A stretch of 5,987 nucleotides of DNA from positions 40,348 through 46,334 of the forward strand of contig DHAI01000106.1 in assembly GCA_002397355.1 (NCBI GenBank). Reading direction: 5' to 3'. The DNA is from Ruminococcaceae bacterium UBA4958. GTDB lineage: Bacteria > Bacillota > Clostridia > Oscillospirales > Acutalibacteraceae. Made by a program: the position numbers and the translations under genes. This document shows, one piece after another, positions 1 through 5,556 of this stretch. Positions within the stretch are counted from its first letter, which is position 1. The number at the start of each line of letters is the position of its first letter. The notes below the pieces were generated by a model. The model made no database searches. It was not told the DNA's origin and saw nothing but the letters and a program-made list of their open reading frames with translations.

Positions 1-974
1 ACCTGCAGGCCCGCCGCGCGCAGAAGCGGGATCGCGCGCACGGTGGCCTTCTGCCCCGGCCCGTCGGAGTCGTACGAAACGACGACTTCCTTCGCGTAAT
101 GCGACATCAGGCGCGCCTGCGCGGGGGTCAGGGCCGTGCCGAGCGTCGCCACGGCGGAGGAAAAGCCGGCCTGGTGCATCGAGATCACGTCCATATAGCC
201 CTCGCAGAGGATCAGGCGGCCCCGGTTTCCGTTCTTCGCGAAATTCAGCGCGAAAAGCATGTCCCCTTTGCTGAAAACAGGCGTATCCGACGTGTTGAGG
301 TACTTCGGCTTGTCGTCGCCGAGCGTTCTGCCGCCGAACGCGACCACATTGCCGCGCAGGTCGATGATCGGGAACATCACGCGGCTGTAAAAGCGGTCCA
401 CCGCCCTGCCGCTGCGGCTTTTGAACGCGACGTTGGCAAGGACCATTTCCTGTTGGGTAAACCCCTTCCGCTCGAGGTAATCCACCAGCTCGAAGCGGCC
501 GGCGGGCGAATACCCCAGGCCGAAATGACGGATGGTGGCGGGCTGCAGGGCGCGGCGGGTAAAATACTCCCGCCCCGCGCGACCCTCGTCGGAATTCAGA
601 ACGGCATAGAAGAAACGGGCCGTTTCCCGGTTCAGGGCCAGCACGCGCGTGCGCAGCCTGGCCATGCCGTCGTCCACACGGTTTTCCGGCACCGTGAGGC
701 CCGCGCGCTGCGCGAGAAAACGGATCGCCTCCATATAATCCAGATTCTCGATCTTGCGCACGAAGGTGATCACGTCGCCCCCGGCGCCGCAGCCGAAGCA
801 GTAAAACGAGCCGTTGTCCGGGTAGATGTTGAAGGACGGCGTTTTTTCACTGTGGAACGGACAGAGACCGACGAGGTTCTTGCCGCTGCGCTTGAGATTG
901 ACATATTGCGCGGCGATCTCCGCCAGGTCGCTGCGGGCTTTCAACTCCTGCAGAAAAGAATCGGGCAGCGGCAT
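1..974 (-). CDS. dnaG: DNA primase DnaG, N-terminal part (runs off the left edge)
   Basis: Synthesises the short RNA primers that start leading- and Okazaki-strand synthesis, working with the replicative helicase. The first 324 residues are present and the C-terminal helicase-binding region lies outside the window. Visible: an N-terminal CHC2 zinc-binding domain with ligands C38, H41, C59 and C62 (motifs LCPFHSEKTPSF and YCFGCGAGGDV); the primase core with RVMFPI (199-204) and FGGR (213-216); and the start of the Toprim domain with EGYMDVI (E258, D262) and the metal-binding YDSDGPG (D302, D304). The frame is open from the ATG at 974 to the window edge. The start is set by a near-perfect AGGAGGTG ribosome binding site with a 6-nt spacer. 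It lies 40 bp after dgt in the same direction, so the two are probably co-transcribed, and a primary sigma factor gene is expected next in clostridia (inference). Confidence 0.97.
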   Translation of the reverse strand, partial: MPLPDSFLQELKARSDLAEIAAQYVNLKRSGKNLVGLCPFHSEKTPSFNIYPDNGSFYCFGCGAGGDVITFVRKIENLDYMEAIRFLAQRAGLTVPENRVDDGMARLRTRVLALNRETARFFYAVLNSDEGRAGREYFTRRALQPATIRHFGLGYSPAGRFELVDYLERKGFTQQEMVLANVAFKSRSGRAVDRFYSRVMFPIIDLRGNVVAFGGRTLGDDKPKYLNTSDTPVFSKGDMLFALNFAKNGNRGRLILCEGYMDVISMHQAGFSSAVATLGTALTPAQARLMSHYAKEVVVSYDSDGPGQKATVRAIPLLRAAGLQ

Positions 975-1014
975 GGGAAACACCTCCTTCGGCCACGGGC
1001 CAGGTAATTTTTTC

Positions 1015-2013
1015 TTACAGCTTCCACGCCTTTGGGACAAAAATCGTCTCGAAAAGCTGGACGGCGTAATGATCGGTCATGCCGGCAATATCGTCGCAGG
1101 CGGCGCGCTCCGCGCCTTCCTCTTCCGCAACGGCGCGCAGGTCCGGCGGAAGGTGGTCCGGCTTCAGCAGATATTCGTAAAGCGCGCCGATCAGCGCCGG
1201 CACCTTCGTCTCCTCCGATTTTGCGTAGGGGTTGCAGTAAACGCGCTCGTCCATAAAGGACGCGAGCCTGTCGAAGGCTTCCTTCACATCGGAAGCCATG
1301 CCGAGACTCACGTCGCTGCTGTTTTCCACGACGGAACGGACCAGCGTGTCGATGCGCTTTGATTTACTGTGGCCGAGCACGTCGGCGATCACGGCGGGGA
1401 TGTCCTTCTCCTCCAGAATTCCGGCGCGCTCGGCGTCGTCGATGTCGTGGTTGAGGTAGGCGATCCGGTCCGCAAGGCGAACGATGCGCCCTTCCGCCGT
1501 GCAGGCCTCCTGTCCCTGCGTGTGGTGCAGGATTCCGTCCCTCACCTCATAGGTCAGGTTCAGGCCCCGCCCGCCCATTTCCAACTTTTCCACAACGCGG
1601 GCGCTCTGCTCGTAGTGGCGGAATCCGCCGGGCACAAGCTTGTCCAGCGCGCGCTCGCCGGCATGCCCGAACGGAGTGTGCCCGAGATCGTGGCCGAGCG
1701 ACACGGCTTCCGTCAGGTCCTCATTTAAAAGGAGGGCGCGCGCGATGGTGCGGGCGATCTGGGCGACCTCGAGCGTATGCGTCAGGCGGGTGCGGTAATG
1801 GTCGCCTTCCGGCGCGAGAAAAACCTGCGTCTTGTGCTTGAGGCGCCGGAACGATTTACAGTGGATGATCCGGTCGCGGTCGCGCTGAAAGGGCGTGCGC
1901 AGTCCGCACTCTTCCTCAGGCCGTTCGCGGCCCCGCGTGTTCCTGGAAAGGGCTGCGCCGGGCGCGAGGATTTTCGCTTCCAGTTCTTCCGTCCGTTCTC
2001 TTACTGTCACCAA
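1015..2013 (-). CDS. dgt: Deoxyguanosinetriphosphate triphosphohydrolase-like protein (HD-domain dNTPase)
   Basis: HD-superfamily enzyme expected to hydrolyse dNTPs to deoxynucleosides and triphosphate in the cytoplasm, limiting dNTP pools. Visible: FRRLKHKTQVF near residue 55, then the HD metal site: H79 in RLTHTLEV, H108-D109 in GHDLGHTPFGH (also H112, H117) and D182 in LADRIAYLNHD. All four expected metal ligands are present, so it should be active; substrate preference cannot be read from sequence. Its 332 residues match the short Firmicute/Clostridia form rather than the roughly 500-residue E. coli Dgt. The start is ambiguous: TTG at 2013 is followed directly by GTG at 2010, both downstream of an AAGGAGG site at 2020-2026 (spacers 6 and 9 nt). 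Stop is TAA. It lies 40 bp upstream of dnaG, an arrangement common in clostridia. Confidence 0.95.
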   Translation of the reverse strand: MVTVRERTEELEAKILAPGAALSRNTRGRERPEEECGLRTPFQRDRDRIIHCKSFRRLKHKTQVFLAPEGDHYRTRLTHTLEVAQIARTIARALLLNEDLTEAVSLGHDLGHTPFGHAGERALDKLVPGGFRHYEQSARVVEKLEMGGRGLNLTYEVRDGILHHTQGQEACTAEGRIVRLADRIAYLNHDIDDAERAGILEEKDIPAVIADVLGHSKSKRIDTLVRSVVENSSDVSLGMASDVKEAFDRLASFMDERVYCNPYAKSEETKVPALIGALYEYLLKPDHLPPDLRAVAEEEGAERAACDDIAGMTDHYAVQLFETIFVPKAWKL

Positions 2014-2019
2014 AGGCGG

Positions 2020-2026
2020 CCTCCTT
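2020..2026 (-). promoter_or_regulatory. Ribosome binding site of dgt (serves two adjacent start codons)
   Basis: The minus strand reads AAGGAGG, a full Shine-Dalgarno match. It lies 6 nt before TTG (2013) and 9 nt before GTG (2010). Both are in the dgt frame, so spacing alone does not settle which is used. GTG is usually the stronger initiator. Confidence 0.8.
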
Positions 2027-2049
2027 CCAATTGGTACGATAGAATCGTC

Positions 2050-2077
2050 TCTATAACAATATACGCGAAAAGGACAG
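2050..2077 (-). promoter_or_regulatory. Candidate extended -10 promoter for dgt (weak)
   Basis: On the minus strand a TGT-TATAGA extended -10 (TATAGA at 2050-2055, TG two bases upstream) is preceded, after 16 bp, by CTGTCC at 2072-2077, a poor -35 (3 of 6 matches). Transcription would start near 2043, giving a leader of about 30 nt. A 13-bp dyad, ACGAT-AGA-ATCGT at 2036-2048, would overlap that start and could be a protein-binding site or chance. No terminator separates yigZ from dgt, so dgt may also be read from upstream. Confidence 0.3.
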
Positions 2078-2103
2078 CTTTCTCCTGCTTTCCGGCAAAA
2101 AAG

Positions 2104-2727
2104 TCACGCGATCCTGTAGTATTTTTTTCCCGTCTGCTCCGCGGAGCAGGCGCCGCAGGTCCGGTCGGCCAGCGCGGCCCGAAACGCGTCGAACGACTCG
2201 CAGGGAATGTGAAAGCGAAGCTCGACGCGGTCCGCGAACGCGGAAGCGTCGACCGCCCCGCCGTGGGACGCGATGAGCGGGGCCACACGGCCGTACTGGC
2301 TGTAGTCGCAGGAAACGGACAATTCGCAGCAGAGCCCCATCACGGCAATACCGGCCGCGTCCAGCGCGGCGGAAGCGCCGTGCGAATACGCGCGCACCAG
2401 ACCGCCCGTCCCCAGCAGAATGCCGCCGAAGTAGCGGGTAACCACGACGGCCGTGTCCGTGACGCCGGACCTCGCAAGCGCGTCGAGAGCGGGAATCCCC
2501 GCCGTCCCCTGCGGTTCGCCGTCGTCGGAAAAGCGCCGGGTCTGCCCGGCGCGCAGCGCATAGGCGTAAACGTTATGGGTAGCGCCGCGGTGCGCGGCGC
2601 GGACGCCCCGGATAAAATCGGCGGCCTCCTCCTCGGTCCGGACGGGGCCCGCCCGGCCGATAAAGCGGGAGCGGCGCTCCGTGAACTCCGCTTCGGCTTC
2701 CCGCAGGACGGTGCGGTATCGTTCCAT
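2104..2727 (-). CDS. yigZ: YigZ/YvyE-family (IMPACT, UPF0029) protein
   Basis: Member of the YigZ/IMPACT family, 207 residues (family members are about 200-220). The bacterial role is not well defined. The fold belongs to the ribosomal S5 domain 2-like group, and eukaryotic IMPACT acts in translation control through the Gcn1/Gcn2 pathway. Visible: the family signatures ATHNVYAY (49-56), SDDGEPQGTAGIPAL (67-81) and VVVTRYFGGILLGTGGLVRAY (95-114), followed by a C-terminal ferredoxin-like DUF1949 region from about residue 137 to 200. The sequence is complete with no disrupted motif. The ATG at 2727 has a GGAGG site with a 7-nt spacer. The gene follows rpmE by 68 bp, but that gap contains a strong terminator, so its own promoter is unclear: expression would need read-through or a start inside rpmE. 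dgt follows 90 bp downstream. Confidence 0.94.
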   Translation of the reverse strand: MERYRTVLREAEAEFTERRSRFIGRAGPVRTEEEAADFIRGVRAAHRGATHNVYAYALRAGQTRRFSDDGEPQGTAGIPALDALARSGVTDTAVVVTRYFGGILLGTGGLVRAYSHGASAALDAAGIAVMGLCCELSVSCDYSQYGRVAPLIASHGGAVDASAFADRVELRFHIPCESFDAFRAALADRTCGACSAEQTGKKYYRIA

Positions 2728-2741
2728 ATCAGGCCCTCCGC

Positions 2742-2774
2742 AAAAAACAGGCGGCGCTTACAGAAGCGCCGCCT
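2742..2774 (-). terminator. Intrinsic terminator after rpmE
   Basis: On the minus strand an 11-bp perfect stem (AGGCGGCGCTT, 2764-2774, pairing with AAGCGCCGCCT, 2749-2759) with a 4-nt CTGT loop is followed by G and a run of six T (2742-2747). It begins 21 bp after the rpmE stop. Its T-run ends only 5-6 bases before the GGAGG ribosome binding site of yigZ (2732-2736), so it also acts as a barrier to rpmE-yigZ read-through. Confidence 0.9.
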
Positions 2775-2795
2775 TGTGCTGACGAGAAAAACATA

Positions 2796-2999
<204 letters not shown>

Positions 3000-3004
3000 G
3001 GCAG

Positions 3005-3012
3005 TCACCTCT
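3005..3012 (-). promoter_or_regulatory. Ribosome binding site of rpmE (decides the start)
   Basis: The minus strand reads AGAGGTGA, 5 nt before the ATG at 2999. It sits within codons 2-4 of the longer reading from 3017, which argues that the downstream ATG is the true start. Confidence 0.8.
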
Positions 3013-3041
3013 TTCACCGAACTTCATCCATAACAAATCGA

Positions 3042-3070
3042 ATTATAACATAGATCGCCGCGGATTGCAA
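3042..3070 (-). promoter_or_regulatory. Sigma-A-type promoter of rpmE
   Basis: The minus strand carries TTGCAA (-35, 3065-3070), a 17-bp spacer and a perfect TATAAT (-10, 3042-3047). Transcription should begin near 3035, giving a leader of about 36 nt before the ATG at 2999. This is strong, as expected for a ribosomal protein gene. It lies between the stop of the MATE gene (3096) and rpmE. Confidence 0.9.
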
Positions 3071-3095
3071 GGAAATTTTCCGGGCGGAAACGGCT

Positions 3096-4496
3096 TCAAA
3101 TCACTTTTTTCGTCTTCCATTTCCCGCTGCGGAACCGGAGGATGAAAATGACCGAGCGCACGAGCCAGTCGATATACATGGCGCACCAGACCCCCAGCAC
3201 CTGCATCCCGAGGCCGAGCAGGATAAAGCTGAACCCGATGCGGAAAACCCACATGGAAAGGGTGGATGCGATCATGGTGAACCGCACGTCGCCCGCGGCC
3301 CGCAACGCATTCGTCAGCGTGAACGCCGGAAACGCGAGCGGGGCGTCCGCCACGGAAAACGTCCGGGTGAGAAGGATCGCGGTCGAAGCGGCCGCGGGCG
3401 ACAGACGGTAGATGCCGATGATCGGTCCCGCAAACACGAACAGCAGCGCGCACACCGCGCCCACGGTGGCGTACGTAACCGCCATCAGGCGTTTCGTAAA
3501 GTGCACGGCCGCGTCGCAGTCGCCCGCCCCGACGCACTGCCCGACGATGGTGATCAGGGCGAGGCCGATGGCGTTCGCCGGGATATTGGCGATATTGGTC
3601 ACGGTTCCGGCAACGGCGTTGGCAGCGATGGCGGAAGTCCCCAGCGCGGTGACCTGCCTCTGCACGATGAGCTTCCCGATCTGGAACATGCTGCTTTCCA
3701 GCCCGTTCGGCACGCCGATGTGAAGGATGCGGCCGATCATGGGAAAGTCCGGGACATAATGCAACGGCCGTTCGATCCGGATCAGGTTGCCGGCGCGGCA
3801 GATGAGGACGCCCATCACCGCCGCCGCGACGACGCGGGCATAAAGGGTGGCGATGCCGGAGCCCTTGGCTCCCCAGCCCCAGTTGTAGACGAACAGCACA
3901 TTCAGGCCGATATTGACGACATTGTCCATCAGCGACACGAACATGGAGATGCGGCTGTTTCCCATCGCCCGAAAAAGCGCGGCCCCCGCGCTGTAAATCG
4001 CAAGGAACGGATAGGAAATCGCCGTATAGCGGAAATACTCCACCGCGTTCCCCATCACGTCGGCCGAAAGGTCGCCGTAAACGATGTGCAGGATCTGCCT
4101 GAGAAAACAAAGGCAGAGCGCCATCAGCAGCAGGGCGATGATCGCGGTGACATACATAAGCTGCTTGGCCGAATCGCACGCGCCCTGCCGGTTGCCGCTG
4201 CCGATATACTGTGCCGCCACCACTGCGCCGCCCGTGGCCATGGCCGTGAAAATCTGGATCAGCAGGACGTTGATCGCGTCCACGACGGAAACGCCGGAAA
4301 CGGCGGCTTCTCCGGCGCCCGCAACCATGATGGTGTCGGAAAGGCCGATGGTGATGGCAAGGAGCTGCTCCACCAAAAGAGGAAAGATCAAAAGGACAAG
4401 CTGCTTCCGGGTAAATATCGGGTCTTCAGGCTCTTTTTCCGACTGCGTAACGGCATCGCTCTTCCTTACAATAAAATAAGCGGCATATCGCGCCAT
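3096..4496 (-). CDS. MATE-family multidrug/toxin extrusion transporter
   Basis: Inner-membrane secondary transporter of 466 residues, expected to export cationic drugs or metabolites in exchange for Na+ or H+; the coupling ion and substrate cannot be read here. It shows two MatE repeats and about 12 hydrophobic helices. Repeat one: FPLLVEQLLAITIGLSDTIMV (38-58), GAALFRAMGNSRISM (171-185) and DNVVNIGLNVLFVYNWGWG (191-209). Repeat two starts near IGVPNGLESSMFQIGKLIVQ and includes GLALITIVGQCVGAGD. The C-terminus is basic (KWKTKK). The chosen ATG at 4496 is 18 bp after the stop of the VanY-like gene but has no clear Shine-Dalgarno (the preceding bases are GCGGAACCCGGCGGCGGC), so translation may depend on coupling. 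A better-placed AAGGAAG-ATG pair at 4456 is out of frame. No hairpin-plus-T terminator is seen after the stop. Confidence 0.93.
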   Translation of the reverse strand: MARYAAYFIVRKSDAVTQSEKEPEDPIFTRKQLVLLIFPLLVEQLLAITIGLSDTIMVAGAGEAAVSGVSVVDAINVLLIQIFTAMATGGAVVAAQYIGSGNRQGACDSAKQLMYVTAIIALLLMALCLCFLRQILHIVYGDLSADVMGNAVEYFRYTAISYPFLAIYSAGAALFRAMGNSRISMFVSLMDNVVNIGLNVLFVYNWGWGAKGSGIATLYARVVAAAVMGVLICRAGNLIRIERPLHYVPDFPMIGRILHIGVPNGLESSMFQIGKLIVQRQVTALGTSAIAANAVAGTVTNIANIPANAIGLALITIVGQCVGAGDCDAAVHFTKRLMAVTYATVGAVCALLFVFAGPIIGIYRLSPAAASTAILLTRTFSVADAPLAFPAFTLTNALRAAGDVRFTMIASTLSMWVFRIGFSFILLGLGMQVLGVWCAMYIDWLVRSVIFILRFRSGKWKTKKVI

Positions 4497-4514
4497 GCCG
4501 CCGCCGGGTTCCGC

Positions 4515-5327
4515 TCAGGAATCGCTCCGATCGGAAAGATAAGCCGCGTATTCCTCAAGGCACATGGCGTAAGCGCGCATCTGCACGGCATGCGCGCTCC
4601 CCACATACCGGAAATGCGCTGGATTCGGCTCAACTTCGGTAACGGATTCCTTCCCGTCCGGATAGCGCAGGATAAAGCCGTAATTCACACAGTTGCTCAC
4701 CAGCCACCGGTACTGCCCCGTCTGGGCGAAGCTCTGCCCCGCCTTCTCCCCTGCGGCGGCGAATTCGACCGCAAGGCCCGTCTGGTTCTCGTTGTATCCC
4801 CCGCGGCCGACGGTGGACTGGGCCTTGTTCTCCGCAAACACCCTCGACATTTTCTGCTCCGTCGTCAGGCGCTTGACTTCGGCCTGATAAAGCGTTTCCT
4901 GCGACTTCTCGTCCACATATCCGCTTCTCAGCTTCAGCGGATACCCCGCCGAAGCGGCGTCTCCCATCATTTTTTTCAGCGCCGGGAGGATGCGGGAGTC
5001 CACCTGCACGCCCCCGTATCCGGTCAGCGACGGGCGGTAGTTCTCCGGGACGCGTCGGGAAGAATTGACGAGAAGAAGATCCCGGTCGTCGCCTGTCTGC
5101 GCCGAAGCCTCCCCGGGACCGGCGGACGCCGCCGACACCTTTGCCACCGCTTCCTGGACCGCTTTCCGGTTGGCGTCCCACTGCCGCCACACCAGAAAGG
5201 CCCCGGCCCCGACCGAGGCGCAGAGGAAAACCGCCACCACGGTCAAGACGATGCGCAGCTTGTGGACTTCCTTTTCCTTCCTCCACTGCACCCGGCCTTT
5301 TATGACCTTTTCTCCCCTCTTCTTCAC
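4515..5327 (-). CDS. Membrane-anchored VanY/M15B-like D,D-carboxypeptidase homologue with altered active site
   Basis: Related to VanY/LdcB peptidases, which trim D-Ala from peptidoglycan stem peptides outside the membrane. With the start used here (270 residues) there is a basic cytoplasmic tail (1-23), one membrane segment at about 24-47, an Ala/Ser/Gly-rich linker to about 96 and the M15 domain at about 97-264. Recognisable signatures are SGY (135-137), NQTGLAVEF (181-189), NYGFILRYPDGKE (215-227) and AHFRYVG (237-243). The canonical SxHxxGxAxD motif reads NENQTGLAVE (179-188): the zinc His is N181 and the zinc Asp is E188. The catalytic Glu of ExxH is N235, the Arg of SGYR is V138, and only zinc ligand H238 remains. 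It is therefore probably not a normal carboxypeptidase. The start is uncertain: GTG at 5327 (GGGAGG, 11-nt spacer, 39 nt from the predicted transcript start) or GTG at 5291 (AAAGG, spacer 4). Confidence 0.82.
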   Translation of the reverse strand: MKKRGEKVIKGRVQWRKEKEVHKLRIVLTVVAVFLCASVGAGAFLVWRQWDANRKAVQEAVAKVSAASAGPGEASAQTGDDRDLLLVNSSRRVPENYRPSLTGYGGVQVDSRILPALKKMMGDAASAGYPLKLRSGYVDEKSQETLYQAEVKRLTTEQKMSRVFAENKAQSTVGRGGYNENQTGLAVEFAAAGEKAGQSFAQTGQYRWLVSNCVNYGFILRYPDGKESVTEVEPNPAHFRYVGSAHAVQMRAYAMCLEEYAAYLSDRSDS

Positions 5328-5372
5328 CGCCGTCCGCGCCTCCCTGCCGGATTTCCGGATTCCTTGTATTTT

Positions 5373-5401
5373 ATTGTATAACGGATCCCATCCGATTGCA
5401 A
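5373..5401 (-). promoter_or_regulatory. Sigma-A-type promoter of the VanY-like/MATE pair
   Basis: The minus strand carries TTGCAA (-35, 5396-5401), a 17-bp spacer and TACAAT (-10, 5373-5378), followed by an AT-rich start region. The predicted start near 5366 leaves about 39 nt before GTG 5327. The -35 and first spacer bases (TTGCAATC) are the same as in the rpmE promoter. It is divergent from the pyk promoter, with 45 bp between their nearest elements. Confidence 0.85.
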
Positions 5402-5446
5402 TATACGGTTTTTTCCGGTTTCGGCGGAGGCATTGCGGAATCAAGA

Positions 5447-5481
5447 TTGAATTGGCAGACCTTTTCGAGTATGATAATAAT
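5447..5481 (+). promoter_or_regulatory. Promoter region of pyk with two overlapping element pairs
   Basis: Two readings are possible: TTGAAT (5447-5452), 17 bp, TATGAT (5470-5475; 5 of 6 at -10), or TTGGCA (5452-5457; 5 of 6 at -35), 18 bp, AATAAT (5476-5481; 5 of 6 at -10). They could be used alternatively, giving starts about 6 bp apart near 5482-5489 and a leader of about 70 nt before the ATG at 5557. Confidence 0.75.
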
Positions 5482-5482
5482 A

Positions 5483-5500
5483 GGGGAAGTTTTATTCTCC
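5483..5500 (+). other. Small hairpin at the 5' end of the pyk leader
   Basis: GGGGAA (5483-5488) can pair with TTCTCC (5495-5500) through six pairs, one of them G-U, around a 6-nt loop. It lies at or just after the predicted transcription start. Such 5' hairpins can protect mRNA, but the stem is short and may be chance. Confidence 0.3.
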
Positions 5501-5526
5501 CGACTCGACCGCTGAAAACCGGATAA

Positions 5527-5553
5527 CGACAAATATCAGAAACGAGGTTGTCG
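5527..5553 (+). promoter_or_regulatory. Inverted repeat enclosing the pyk ribosome binding site
   Basis: CGACAA (5527-5532) is the exact reverse complement of TTGTCG (5548-5553). The 15-nt loop ends with the Shine-Dalgarno GAGG (5544-5547), which lies 9 nt before the ATG. A 6-bp stem with this loop is weak; it could present or hinder ribosome binding, or be chance. Confidence 0.35.
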
Positions 5554-5556
5554 CTT

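Noticed and set aside
99..1007. 302-codon plus-strand open frame opposite dnaG
   Set aside because: The minus strand here encodes primase with intact zinc and Toprim motifs; the plus-strand product has no recognisable domain.
2078..2103. Possible terminator after yigZ near its T-run
   Set aside because: The six T on the minus strand come directly after the stop with no stem before them; the partial AGGA/TCCT pairing downstream is too weak.
3000..3017. Longer rpmE start at the ATG at 3017
   Set aside because: It would place the only ribosome binding site inside the coding region, and L31 proteins normally begin MKxxIHP as in the 2999 start.
3071..3095. Possible terminator after the MATE gene (TTTCC-GCCC-GGAAA)
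   Set aside because: The stem has only five pairs and is followed by A-rich rather than T-rich sequence, so it does not qualify as an intrinsic terminator.
3501..5381. 626-codon plus-strand open frame antisense to the MATE and VanY-like genes
   Set aside because: It lies opposite two well-supported genes, its product is low-complexity and rich in R, H, D and P with no recognisable domain, and long antisense frames are expected in GC-rich coding DNA.
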